A stretch of DNA of 64,000 nt from Nocardiopsis algeriensis (GTDB lineage: Bacteria; Actinomycetota; Actinomycetes; Streptosporangiales; Streptosporangiaceae), in NCBI RefSeq assembly GCF_014203695.1, contig NZ_JACHJO010000006.1:1-64000 (forward strand), given 5' to 3'. The translations under genes and the position numbers were made by a program. The notes under the pieces are model-generated. The model had not been told where the DNA came from, searched no databases, and saw only the letters and a list, made by a program, of their open reading frames with translations. Below are positions 40,616 to 52,000 of the stretch, one piece after another (the first letter of the stretch is position 1; the number at the start of each line of letters is the position of its first letter).

Positions 40616-41494
40616 TTGCCCGAGCGCCTGCGGCTCATGGCCGTGCACGCCCATCCCGATGACGAGTCCAGCAAGGGCGCGGCCACCATGGCCCGCTACG
40701 CGGACGAGGGCGCCGACGTGCTCGTCGTCACCATGACCGGTGGCGAACGCGGCGACATCCTCAACCCCGCCATGGAGCGCCCCGAGATCCGCGAGAACAT
40801 CGCCGAGGTCCGGAAGGCGGAGATGGACCGTGCCCGCGAGATCCTCGGCATCCGCCAGGAGTTCGCGGGGTTCGTCGACTCCGGCCTTCCCGAGGGCGAC
40901 CCGCTTCCTCCCCTGCCCGAGGGCTGCTTCGCCCTGCAGACGGTGGAGGACGGCGCGGCCCCGCTCGTGGAGTCCATCCGCCGCTTCCGCCCGCACGTGA
41001 TCCTCACCTACGACGAGAACGGCGGCTACCCGCACCCCGACCACATCATGACCCACAAGGTGTCGGTGCACGCCTTCGACACCGCGGGTGACCCCGATGC
41101 CTACCCGGGTACGGGCGAGCCGTGGCAGCCCCTCAAGATGTACTACTTCGTGTCCTTCCCGCCCGAGCGGTTCGCGGCGCTCGCGGAGCTGCTGGCCGCG
41201 CGCGGCCTGGAGAACCCCTTCGCGGACTGGATGCAGCGGATCGAGGAGCGCGGCGCCCCGCGCTGGGAGATCACCACCCGGGTGGAGTGCAGCAAGTACT
41301 TCGACGTCGCGGCCGACGCGCTGCGGGCGCACGCCACCCAGGTCGACCCCAACGGGTTCTGGTTCGCGGTGCCCACGGAGCTCACCGCGCAGGCCTGGCC
41401 CACCGAGGACTACCACCTGGTGCGCTCCCTCGTGGACACCGAGATCCCCGAGGACGACCTCTTCGCGGGCATCCGAGACACAGTGAGAGTATGA
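40616..41494 (+). CDS. mca: Mycothiol S-conjugate amidase
   Basis: A 292-residue zinc amidase that cleaves mycothiol adducts of electrophiles and antibiotics to mercapturic acids for export. Zinc ligands are in HAHPDDESSKG (near residue 12) and HPDHIMTHKV (near 140), the MshB/Mca fold. TTG 40616 is chosen: AAGGAG lies five bases upstream and the product MPERLRLMAVHAHPDDE has the usual N terminus; ATG 40637 has no SD. The gene marks the organism as a mycothiol producer. The small membrane gene follows after 4 bases. Confidence 0.95.
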   Translation: MPERLRLMAVHAHPDDESSKGAATMARYADEGADVLVVTMTGGERGDILNPAMERPEIRENIAEVRKAEMDRAREILGIRQEFAGFVDSGLPEGDPLPPLPEGCFALQTVEDGAAPLVESIRRFRPHVILTYDENGGYPHPDHIMTHKVSVHAFDTAGDPDAYPGTGEPWQPLKMYYFVSFPPERFAALAELLAARGLENPFADWMQRIEERGAPRWEITTRVECSKYFDVAADALRAHATQVDPNGFWFAVPTELTAQAWPTEDYHLVRSLVDTEIPEDDLFAGIRDTVRV

Positions 41495-41498
41495 GTTC

Positions 41499-41750
41499 AT
41501 GAACAGCGTGCTCGCGTCCGCGACGGTGGTCGCGGAAACCTTCACCCTCGACAGGGACACCGTGACGCCGGGAGTCCTGGGCTTCCTCGTCATCTTCGCG
41601 ATCGGAGTCTGCCTGTACCTGCTCATGCGCAGCATGACGAGCAAGCTCGACGTCGTGCGCAAGGATGTGAACGAGCCGGCGCACGCCCGGATCCGGGACG
41701 ACGAGAAGGAACCCGCCGCCGAGGGCGGGGCCTCGGACGAGCAGAAGTGA
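41499..41750 (+). CDS. Small single-pass membrane protein
   Basis: An 83-residue protein: short N terminus, one transmembrane helix (about 24-43, GVLGFLVIFAIGVCLYLLM), then a charged cytosolic tail with KLDVVRKDVNEP and an acidic end. It follows mca by 4 bases and precedes DUF255, the same small membrane gene found after mca in other actinobacteria (Rv1083). Function unknown; the operon suggests a link to thiol metabolism. Confidence 0.85.
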   Translation: MNSVLASATVVAETFTLDRDTVTPGVLGFLVIFAIGVCLYLLMRSMTSKLDVVRKDVNEPAHARIRDDEKEPAAEGGASDEQK

Positions 41751-41825
41751 GCACGGCCGCCTCCTCCCCGCCCTGACACCGCGCGGGAGGAGCGCCGCCG
41801 CGCCCCCGGATGGCAGAGTGGGGGC

Positions 41826-43856
<2,031 letters not shown>

Positions 43857-43865
43857 CCCCGCCCC

Positions 43866-44169
43866 CACGAGCCCCCAGGGTGCCCGAGCCGGGCACCCCG
43901 GAACCGAAGGTGGTTGTGCCCTGAGGGGCACCCGAACCGGGGTACTGCGCCCGGAGTGCGGTGGTGGGCGACAGGCAGGGAGGCTGCGGCCGTAGGCCGT
44001 GCAAGCCCACCCGCGCCCCAGGGGGTGTGCCGTGAGGGCGCCGGCGGGGTTCTGCAGGAGTGGAGCGAACATCCGAGGTACGAGCGTGTGAGCGCAGCGA
44101 CGAAGAACTCCGCCCCAAAGGCGCCCGAGCAGGGGCCAAAGCGAAGCGGAGGCCCCAAGGCAAGCACTG
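43866..44169 (+). repeat. Interspersed repeat cluster, locus C
   Basis: About 300 bases between DUF255 and the convergent kinase gene. The left 100 bases are a diverged fragment (CCCAGGGTGCCCGAG, GTGGTGGGCGACAGG), then GCTGCGGCCGTAGGCC, the CCCCAGGGGGTGTGCCGTGA box, one structured unit and the terminal GCGAAGCGGAGGCCCC box. Same + orientation as the other loci. Confidence 0.9.
44036..44126 (+). ncRNA. 91-nt structured repeat unit, copy C (hybrid stem)
   Basis: Outer arms GGGCGCC/GGCGCCC intact. The terminal stem has the left half of copy A (ACATCC) with the right half of copy B (GCGTGT), leaving a T-G wobble and one C-C mismatch. In the lower stem a G-G mismatch of other copies becomes a G-C pair while a neighbouring G-C becomes G-T (AGAACTCCGCC). 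Confidence 0.55.
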
Positions 44170-44175
44170 AGCACA

Positions 44176-45543
44176 TCAGCCGAGCGAGGCCGTGTCGATG
44201 ATCTCGTCGACCAGGTCGGGGCGGTAGTCCGGTTGGCGGACCTCCAGGTACACCGTCGCGAGGTCGCCCGGCCTGTGGACGGCGGCGCTGCTGAAGGAGC
44301 TGTCACCGTTGCACTCGGGCCAGTCCCAGACGGTGCCCTCCCAGTCTCCGGTGTCGAGTTCCCGCTGCTCGGGGCGCTCGTGGCAGGGATCGCCCCCGGA
44401 GGCCGCCGGCAGGTCGTGGGAGCCGGGCACCACGGTGGCGTACACGCCGTAGGCCGGGTCCACGGCGGAGTCCCACTCCTCCGCGTCCGTGGCCACCAGC
44501 AGGCCGGGGCCGGCGCCCGCGTCGGCGGCGGCCGGGCGGGCCTCCTGGCCGGTGTGGAACTCGCGGGCCCACATCGAGGGCACGTCCAGGTGGAGGCCGT
44601 GCGCGGTGTACCCCACGGTGGTCAGGGTCAGCCCGGGGGCGCCGAGGGAGGCGGTCAGCGTGGCCAGCACCACGGCGGTCGAGGCCATGACGGACACGAC
44701 CCGCTGCCACGGCATGCGGTAGCGCTGCCACCACGGCTCGGCCTGGGGCAGATTGGGCGCCATACGGATCGCCCTGACCCGGTCGGTGAAGGTTTTGGCG
44801 TCCGCCGGACGGCTTTCCCGGTCCACCGAAAGTGCGGACAGAATGAGGTCGTCCAGTTCCTTGGGCAAACCTGGCCGGATTCGGCCAGGCGGGATACGCA
44901 CCGGCGGACGCGACGGCGGTTTTCCCGTAATCAGTTCGTAAGCGACTGCTCCCAGTGAGTAAACATCGGAGCGAACATCCAGATCACCGCCCGGAATGCT
45001 CTGTTCCGGGGACATGTATCCCGGTGTCCCCGCGGCGGCGGTGAACCCCGAGGCCTCGTCGATGGCCTTGGCGAACCCCAGGTCGGCCACCAGCACCCGC
45101 TGCCCCACGGGGGAGGACTGGAGCAGTACGTTGGAGGGCTTGATGTCCCGGTGGATGGTTCCGTGGTTGTGCAGCACCGTGATGCCCTGGCCGATCTCGG
45201 TCAGGAGCCGCAGTGCTTCCTCCAGGGGCAGGGGACCCCGTCTGATCAGGTCGGATACGCTTCCCTGGTCGGCGTAGGTCATCACCATGTACGGGCGCCC
45301 GTCGGGCAGGACGTCCACGTCGTGCACCGCGACCAGCCACGTGGAGTCGGTCTGGCGCAGGATGCGCGCCTCCTCCAGGAAGCGGTGCTGGATGTCCATC
45401 TGGTGGGCCCAGTTCTCGGCGAGGACCTTGATGGCCACCGGGTAGTTCAGCAGGTCGTCCTGTGCGAGCCATACGGTGGCGAAGGAGCCGGAACCCAGGC
45501 GCCGGATGACGCGGTAACGGCCGAAGGCCTCCGGTTGGCTCAT
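44176..45543 (-). CDS. Receptor-like Ser/Thr protein kinase
   Basis: A 455-residue kinase of the PknB type. Catalytic elements: GSGSFATVW (glycine loop), VAIKVL (Lys), HRDIKPSNVLL (catalytic loop), DLGFAKA in place of DFG, and GYMSPEQS. The kinase domain spans about 8-270. A juxtamembrane segment leads to one transmembrane helix (about 283-305), then an extracytoplasmic domain of about 150 residues without PASTA repeats. The sensed signal is unknown. It is divergent from an ECF sigma-factor gene across 357 bases. Confidence 0.92.
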   Translation of the reverse strand: MSQPEAFGRYRVIRRLGSGSFATVWLAQDDLLNYPVAIKVLAENWAHQMDIQHRFLEEARILRQTDSTWLVAVHDVDVLPDGRPYMVMTYADQGSVSDLIRRGPLPLEEALRLLTEIGQGITVLHNHGTIHRDIKPSNVLLQSSPVGQRVLVADLGFAKAIDEASGFTAAAGTPGYMSPEQSIPGGDLDVRSDVYSLGAVAYELITGKPPSRPPVRIPPGRIRPGLPKELDDLILSALSVDRESRPADAKTFTDRVRAIRMAPNLPQAEPWWQRYRMPWQRVVSVMASTAVVLATLTASLGAPGLTLTTVGYTAHGLHLDVPSMWAREFHTGQEARPAAADAGAGPGLLVATDAEEWDSAVDPAYGVYATVVPGSHDLPAASGGDPCHERPEQRELDTGDWEGTVWDWPECNGDSSFSSAAVHRPGDLATVYLEVRQPDYRPDLVDEIIDTASLG

Positions 45544-45900
45544 TTCCGCCTCAGAGTGTCAGGGGTGAATACGGGGTCGTTGATCACTAATACACCATCT
45601 ATACCTTCATGTTGGCTCTGGCGGATATGATCCCCTCTCCGGGTGGCGCAAGAGCCCTCGGGAGGAGAAACTTGGTGGAGCCCCCCGTACCTTCCCGGCA
45701 CCGCACGAATGGTCGCGCGAAATCCGGACTTTCACGAACTCGGGGGACACCGGCGCCGGTCGGTCCCGTGAGGAGGCGGTCGACCGGAGCCGCGACGGGT
45801 CCGTGTGCGTCCGACCGACATGTGATCCTCGTAGTCGTGGGCGCGTCAGCGCCCGAGGCGGACGGCCGGACGTCTGCCGCCAGTCAGGGAGAGGCAAGTC
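45544..45900. promoter_or_regulatory. Divergent region between the kinase and ECF sigma genes
   Basis: 357 bases. A TTGATC element at 45580-45585 lies 16 bases before TACCTT, and TATGAT occurs at 45626-45631. An open frame (45609-45908) overlaps the sigma start and lacks any family feature, so it is not called. No strong operator dyad is seen. Confidence 0.35.
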
Positions 45901-46497
45901 ATGAGTGACAACGTAGAGGCCCCCGCGCCCCGGCGGCGCGTGGCAGGCAACGTCGACGAGGAGCTCGAGGAGCTCGCCCGCAAGGCCAGGGACGGCGACG
46001 CCGTGGCTCTGGACGGACTGCTCCGGCGCATCCAGCCCGAGGTGCTGCGCCGGTGCGCCCGCTTCCTGCCCTACCGCCAGGACGCCGAGGAGGCGTGCCA
46101 GGACGCGCTGCTGCGCGTGGCACGCAAGATCGACAGCTTCAAGGGCGACTCCCTCTTCACCACGTGGCTGTACACCGTGGTGTCCAACTCCGCCCGCCAG
46201 ACCTACCGTTCGATGAAGCGCCGCGCCGCGGAGTTCCCCACCGAGGCCGAGCGCATGCCCCACCAGAGCGACCCCCGCACCACCAGCGTCATCGCCGGCT
46301 CGCGCATCGACCTGCTGGAGGCCCTCGACCAGCTGGAGAAGGACCGCCCCAACCTGGTGGCGCCCCTGGTCCTGCGGGACCTCTGCCAGATGGACTACAA
46401 CGAGATCGCCTCCGAGCTCAACCTCGCCCTCGGCACCGTCAAGTCCCGTATTCACCAGGGGCGCAAGCACGTGCGCAAGTCCCTGGCCGTTTCCTAG
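45901..46497 (+). CDS. ECF RNA polymerase sigma factor
   Basis: A 198-residue sigma70-family factor with regions 2 and 4 only. Region 2 (about 45-110) has the polymerase and -10 binding part DAEEACQDALLRVARKID and FTTWLYTVVSNSARQTYRS; region 4 (about 140-195) has the HTH MDYNEIASELNLALGTVKSRIHQGRKHVRKSL. No anti-sigma gene is adjacent; the nearest regulator is the divergent kinase. SD AGGGAGAGGCAAG before the ATG. Target promoters cannot be told from this window. Confidence 0.92.
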   Translation: MSDNVEAPAPRRRVAGNVDEELEELARKARDGDAVALDGLLRRIQPEVLRRCARFLPYRQDAEEACQDALLRVARKIDSFKGDSLFTTWLYTVVSNSARQTYRSMKRRAAEFPTEAERMPHQSDPRTTSVIAGSRIDLLEALDQLEKDRPNLVAPLVLRDLCQMDYNEIASELNLALGTVKSRIHQGRKHVRKSLAVS

Positions 46498-46588
46498 CCC
46501 CCCTCGGGCGAACTACCCTTGAGTGCATTCCCGCCGGCACCCCTGTCAGGAGCGTGCCGTCCTTTCCCAGCTCTGAGAGGTTTCGCCC

Positions 46589-47350
46589 ATGGGGCTTCGT
46601 GACCCCCTCTACTGGCTGTACGAGCGGCGCCTGGAGCGTCGTCTCGGCAGCCAGGAGATCCCCCGCCACGTCGGTGTCGTGCTGGACGGGAACCGGCGGT
46701 GGGCGAAGAACAGCGGCAAGCAGGCGGCCGAGGAGGGCCACCGCGCCGGTGCGGACAAGATCTTCGAACTGCTGCGCTGGTGCGACGAAATCGGCGTCCA
46801 GGTGGTCACCATATGGATGCTGTCCACCGACAACATGACCCGCGACGAGTCCGAACTGGGCCCCCTGCTGCGCATCATCGAGGACACGATCGGCCGCCTC
46901 CGCGAGGAGGGGTGGAACACGCGGCCGGTCGGGGCCCTCGACATACTGCCCGATTCCACTGCCCGTGCCCTGAAAGAGGCGGAGACGGCCACATCCGGGA
47001 ACCCCGGCCTGGTTGTCAACGTCGCGGTCGGGTATGGAGGAAGACGTGAGATCGCTGACGCGGTTCGGTCCCTCCTGCACGAGGAGGCGGCCAAGGGCAC
47101 CGATATCCGGGAGCTTGCCGAGCGCCTGGACATCGAGGACATCGCCCGGCATCTCTACACGCGCGGCCAGCCCGACCCCGACCTGCTCATCCGCACGTCG
47201 GGGGAGCAGCGTCTGTCCGGTTTCATGCTGTGGCAGAGCGTGCATTCGGAGTTCTACTTCTGCGAGGTCTTCTGGCCTGCCTTCCGCAGGGTGGACTTCC
47301 TGCGCGCACTGCGCTCCTACGGCGCGCGCAACCGTCGCTACGGCTCCTGA
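46589..47350 (+). CDS. uppS: Isoprenyl diphosphate synthase, cis type (UppS family)
   Basis: A 253-residue cis-prenyltransferase that elongates allylic diphosphates by isopentenyl units, supplying polyprenyl carriers for cell-wall synthesis. The catalytic Asp is in VVLDGNRRWAK (about 30-40); DLLIRTSGEQRLSGFMLWQS and EFYFCEVFWPAF are the C-terminal IPP-binding motifs. It may be the short-chain Z-FPP synthase, as Rv1086 in this neighbourhood, or a longer-chain enzyme; sequence reading cannot decide. SD GAGAGG eight bases upstream. Confidence 0.95.
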   Translation: MGLRDPLYWLYERRLERRLGSQEIPRHVGVVLDGNRRWAKNSGKQAAEEGHRAGADKIFELLRWCDEIGVQVVTIWMLSTDNMTRDESELGPLLRIIEDTIGRLREEGWNTRPVGALDILPDSTARALKEAETATSGNPGLVVNVAVGYGGRREIADAVRSLLHEEAAKGTDIRELAERLDIEDIARHLYTRGQPDPDLLIRTSGEQRLSGFMLWQSVHSEFYFCEVFWPAFRRVDFLRALRSYGARNRRYGS

Positions 47351-47450
47351 CCCCCGGAGACCCCCTCCGACCTGTTCCTTCACGGGTTGTTCACAGGGTG
47401 GCGGGAAAACGATCTGGAAATCGGGTCCGGGGACGCGTAGCTTCGGAAGA

Positions 47451-47475
47451 AGCGGATGGCGCTCGCCCATCCGCT
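47451..47475 (+). terminator. Terminator-like hairpin between uppS and phoH
   Basis: AGCGGATGG (47451-47459) and CCATCCGCT (47467-47475) form a 9-bp stem with a 7-nt loop, about 100 bases after uppS. It may end uppS transcription or lie in the phoH leader. Confidence 0.5.
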
Positions 47476-47617
47476 CGGGAGGCCCCGGCTCTTTGAATCC
47501 CTCCGTCACAGAGGAACTTCAACGAGGAGGGCCGGACCCGGCCCTGCGGGGTCAGGTCCCGGTCCTCCATGATCCCGTGACACAAGGGCGTCCGCGCGGC
47601 GCCCAAGGGGAGAACGA

Positions 47618-48997
47618 GTGGCTAGTTCCTCGACCGATCGCCGTGACATCCAGTCCCCCGACACCCCCCACCCCCGTGCGGGAGAGGGACGGCGCGTCTA
47701 TGTGCTCGACACCAGCGTCCTGCTGGCCGACCCGCTGGCCATGACTCGGTTCGCCGAGCACGAGGTCGTCATCCCCGTGGTGGTGATCACCGAACTGGAG
47801 AGCAAGCGGCACCACCCGGAGCTGGGGTACTTCGCCCGCAACGCTCTGCGCTTCCTCGACGACCTGCGCGTCTCCCACGGCCGCCTGGACGTCCCCGTGC
47901 CGGTCAACGACGAGGGCGGAACGCTGCGTGTGGAGCTCAACCACAGCGACCCGTCGATCCTGCCGGCGGGTTTCCGGCTCGGTGACAACGACACCCGGAT
48001 CCTGACGGTCGCCCGCAACCTGCAGGCCTTCCCCCACCCGAGCGGCGACGGCCTCCCCGAGGAGGCCGAGGTCGTGCTGGTGAGCAAGGACCTGCCGATG
48101 CGGATCAAGGCCTCCTCGATCGGCCTGGCCGCCGACGAGTACCGGGCCGAGCTGGCGATCGAGCACGGCTGGACGGGCATGGCCGAACTGGACGTGCCCG
48201 CCCACCAGGTCTCGGAGCTGTTCGAGCGGGGCACGGCAGACATCGAGGAGGCTCGCGGCCTCCCCTGCCACACGGGACTGGTGCTGGTCTCCGAGTCGGG
48301 CAAGGCCCTGGGCCGGGTCCAGCCGGACAAGTCGGTCCGGCTGGTGCGCGGGGACCGGGACGTGTTCGGCCTGCACGGGCGCAGCGCCGAGCAGAGGATC
48401 GCCCTGGACCTGCTCACCGATCCCGAGGTCGGCATCGTCTCCCTGGGCGGGCGCGCGGGAACCGGAAAGTCGGCCCTGGCACTGTGCGCCGGCCTCGACG
48501 CCGTCCTGGAGCAGCGCCGGTACCGCAAGGTGATGGTGTTCCGCCCCCTCTACGCCGTGGGCGGCCAGGAACTCGGCTACCTCCCGGGTACCGAGCACGA
48601 GAAGATGTCCCCCTGGGGGCAGGCGGTGCACGACACCCTGTCCGCGGTGACCACCGAGGCGGTCGTCGACGAGGTCCTGGACCGCGGGATGCTGGAGGTC
48701 CTGCCCCTCACCCACATCCGCGGGCGCTCGCTGCACGACGCGTTCGTCATCGTGGACGAGGCCCAGTCCCTGGAACGCGGCGTGCTCCTCACCGTGCTGT
48801 CGCGCCTGGGGGAGAACTCCCGCGTGGTGCTCACGCACGACATCGCCCAGCGCGACAACCTCCGCGTGGGCCGCCACGACGGGGTCGTCGCGGTGGTCGA
48901 GAAGCTCAAGGGGCACCCGCTGTTCGCCCACGTCACCCTCAGCCGGTCCGAGCGGTCCCCGATCGCCGCCCTGGTCACGGAGATGCTGGAGAACTGA
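47618..48997 (+). CDS. phoH: PhoH2-type protein: PIN RNase fused to PhoH ATPase
   Basis: A 459-residue fusion. The PIN nuclease domain (about 25-165) starts [15 protein letters not shown] and has the acidic residues in VVITELESK and LGDNDTRIL. The PhoH ATPase (about 245-455) has Walker [13 protein letters not shown] and Walker B FVIVDEAQ. Mycobacterial PhoH2 unwinds and cleaves RNA. GTG start after AAGGGGAGAAC. A 17-bp terminator follows two bases after the stop, shared with the next convergent gene. Confidence 0.93.
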   Translation: MASSSTDRRDIQSPDTPHPRAGEGRRVYVLDTSVLLADPLAMTRFAEHEVVIPVVVITELESKRHHPELGYFARNALRFLDDLRVSHGRLDVPVPVNDEGGTLRVELNHSDPSILPAGFRLGDNDTRILTVARNLQAFPHPSGDGLPEEAEVVLVSKDLPMRIKASSIGLAADEYRAELAIEHGWTGMAELDVPAHQVSELFERGTADIEEARGLPCHTGLVLVSESGKALGRVQPDKSVRLVRGDRDVFGLHGRSAEQRIALDLLTDPEVGIVSLGGRAGTGKSALALCAGLDAVLEQRRYRKVMVFRPLYAVGGQELGYLPGTEHEKMSPWGQAVHDTLSAVTTEAVVDEVLDRGMLEVLPLTHIRGRSLHDAFVIVDEAQSLERGVLLTVLSRLGENSRVVLTHDIAQRDNLRVGRHDGVVAVVEKLKGHPLFAHVTLSRSERSPIAALVTEMLEN

Positions 48998-48999
48998 CC

Positions 49000-49037
49000 G
49001 GTGTCCGGCGGCTCCCGCGCGGGAGCCGCCGGACACC
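49000..49037. terminator. Bidirectional terminator after phoH
   Basis: A perfect 17-bp stem (49000-49016 with 49021-49037) and GCGC loop between convergent genes. Confidence 0.9.
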
Positions 49038-49042
49038 CCGTG

Positions 49043-52000
49043 TCAGCGCATCTGCCCCAGCAGGTGGCCCAGGCGGCGCAGCCGGGCCAGATTCGCCTCG
49101 TAGCGGGCGCCCACGAGCAGCAGCAGCGCCCCGGTGACCGCGAACGGCACCCAGTTGGGCAGGAGCCGGGTGAGGTCCCACAGCGGCGGGCCGAAGGCGC
49201 GCACCGACGCCAGGACCAGCACCGCCCCGCTGAGCACCAGCACCGCCTGGAGCCGGGAGCGCAGGCCCCACACCGCGGTGCCCGCCGCGGCCGCGAGCAG
49301 CAGGGGCGCCCGCCAGGCCATGTCCTCGCCTCCCAGCAGCAGCACCGTGCTCGGCACGAGCAGCAGGGCCAGGCCGCCGGCATATGCCGCCCAGCTCGAC
49401 GGGGGCCGCTCCGCCTTGCGGCTCCACTCCCACCCCACCGCCAGTGCGGCGAGCGCGGGCACCACCGTGTAGGCCTCGGGAACCCTCACGTTCCACGCGG
49501 CCAGCGCGGTCCACAGGGCGCCGAGCATCAGCACCCCGCCGACCGCGGCGCTCCAGCGGCGCCCGGGCCGGGTCGCGGTCGCCAGCGCGATCACCCCGGT
49601 GGCCGCCAGGGCGAGCGCGACCACCTCCGCCCGGGTCCCGACCAGGACGGCCGTGACCAGGGCGGCGACCGCCCACAGCGTCGCGGGCACCTCCGCGGCC
49701 TCCAGCAGCGGACTGCGCAGGCGGGGTGCCACCGCGGCCGTCCCGGCGGCCAGGGCGATCGGCATCAGGGCCGCGTACTCCCCCGGCACGCCGAGTGCGA
49801 GCGGCAGGGCGAGTGCGAACCCGCCCGTCGCCGCCGTGGCCACCGCCGTCGCGGCCACGGCCGCCATCGGTGTGCGGGCCAGGGCGGCCGCCACCGCGCC
49901 CACGACGGCGGTCAGCATCAGCGCGCCCACCGTGGCGTTCTGCTCGGCCAGCGACCACCCCAGCCCCTGCGCGAGGGTGAGCAGACCGGTCAGCCCGGGC
50001 AGCCACGCGGCCCGCCTCTCGTGCAGCAGCGCCGACCACAGCACCAGAGCGGTGCCGACGGCGAGCGCCCACACCAGGGCGGCCAGGAACGGAGCCCCCG
50101 CCACGACCGGCAGCGCCACCAGCGTGGGCGGTGCGGTCAGGGCCGCGGCGCGGGCGGTGTGCTCCCGCGCTGTCGCGGCCACGGCCGCGACGGCGCCGAG
50201 CCCGGCGAGCAGGATCCCGGCGGCCAGGGCCGCGGCCGCGGCCCCGTTCGGGGCGGCGGCCACACCGAGGAAGGCGTGCGCGGGCTCCAGCAGGTCCCCG
50301 GGCTCCGCACCCGCGACGGGGTAGGACATCGAGAACGCCGCCAGAGCGGGCAGGGACGGGAGCGAGGCGATCAGCGGCGCGGAGCCGAGTGCGAGCAGTC
50401 CGAGCACCGCGGCCACCGGTGTGCCGAGCACCCTGCGGTCGCCGAGCACCGGCCCGGTCGCCCCCGCGAGCAGGACGGCCAGGGCCAGCAGCCACCACAC
50501 CGTCTGCCCCGACTGTCCCGAGACGAGGGAGGCTCCCCAAGCGACCACCGCGGACACCGCGACCGCGCCCAGGGGGACGAGGACCGCGGTGAGGGCCGCC
50601 GCCCGGGGGTTCTCCGACCCGCCCGCGCGACCGACCGGCGCGCTGCGGCGCAGCACGAGCGCCCCGGTGAGGGAGGCCAGCGCGGTCAGCGCCAGCGCGG
50701 AGAGGGTGGTGTGCTGTTCGGCCGTCGACCACAGCAGGCCCAGACCCAGCGTCAGCAGACCCGCGACGGTCTGGACCCAGGCGGCTCGGCCGCGCGCGGC
50801 CGACACCCCCAGCAGCAGGCCGGCGCCGACCAGCATCGTCCAGCCCGCGGCCGCTGCGTAGGGCAGGCCGAGGACGAGGGGCAGCGGGACCAGGGCCGGC
50901 GGAGCGGTGACCACGGCGGCGATCCGGGTCCGGCTCCGGTCCAGCAGGGCCGCCAGGACGACGGCCAGGACGCCGGCCGCCACCAGGCCCAGCGCGGTGA
51001 CCAGGGCCTCGGCGCCACCGAGGGCGGCCGTGCCCAGGACACGGGGCGCGGGGTCGGCCATCGCCGAGGGCGGGGCCTGCCACGGCGCGTGGGGCCATGC
51101 CGGGGGCAGGCCTCCGCCGCCGATCAGCAGCGGAGCGGTGGCGAGCAGGAGCAGGCCGACCGCGGTGAAGGTGCCCCGGGATCCGGAGTCCGCGCCTCTC
51201 GCGGCGGGGGAGGGGGAGGACAGGCGGCCGAGCAGGAGGCAGTTCGCCCCCGCCAGCAGCGCCGACGCGGCCAGGAGCCACCAGGGTGCCCGGGCGTCGG
51301 GGCCGAGCGCGACCAGGGTGGGGAGGAGGAGCAAGCCGGACGACAGGGACACCGACAACAGGACCAGCCCGGCCCAGTACAGGGCGCCCCCGGGTATCGG
51401 AGCCGGCCGCGGCGGTGCGCCGGGCATCGAGAGCTTTTCCCGCGCCGGGGGTGCGGGGTGCATGTGGGGTGCCTGAGGCGTGGGGTGCAGGCGGGCCGGG
51501 GCGGGAGAAAGCGGCGCCCGGAGGACGGCCCGTCGGTACAGCAGCAGGACGCCCAGGGTGGTCGCGCCCACCGCGATCAGGGCCGAGAGCCCGACGACGC
51601 GCACCGGGAAGGCCCAGATCAGCCCGGTGACGACCGTCAGCGTTCCCGTCACGGTCCACACCCATGCGTGCGGGCGCGTGCCGGTCAGGGCGGAGGCCGA
51701 CAGCATCGCGGCGCCCACCGCCAGCGCCCACACGACGGCTCCCACGTGGGCCAGTCCCAGCAGCAGGGGGAGGGCGAGCAGCACCGGGGGCAGGATCAGG
51801 GCGAGCAGGGGCAGCAGCAGGTCGCGGCGCAGGAGTACCGTCACCCCGGTCGCCAGTGCGGCCCCGGTCAGGACCGCGCCCAGGTGGAGCAGCATCTGGG
51901 GCATGTCCCCGAACCCCAGGACCTGGACCGCGGGGAGGGCCGTCGTGGCGGGGTCGCCGCTCCAGAGGGCGGTGGGCAGGCGGGGCAGCACCGGCAGGCG

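Noticed and set aside
45609..45908. 99-residue frame upstream of the sigma factor
   Set aside because: No SD or known domain, and it overlaps the well-supported sigma start.
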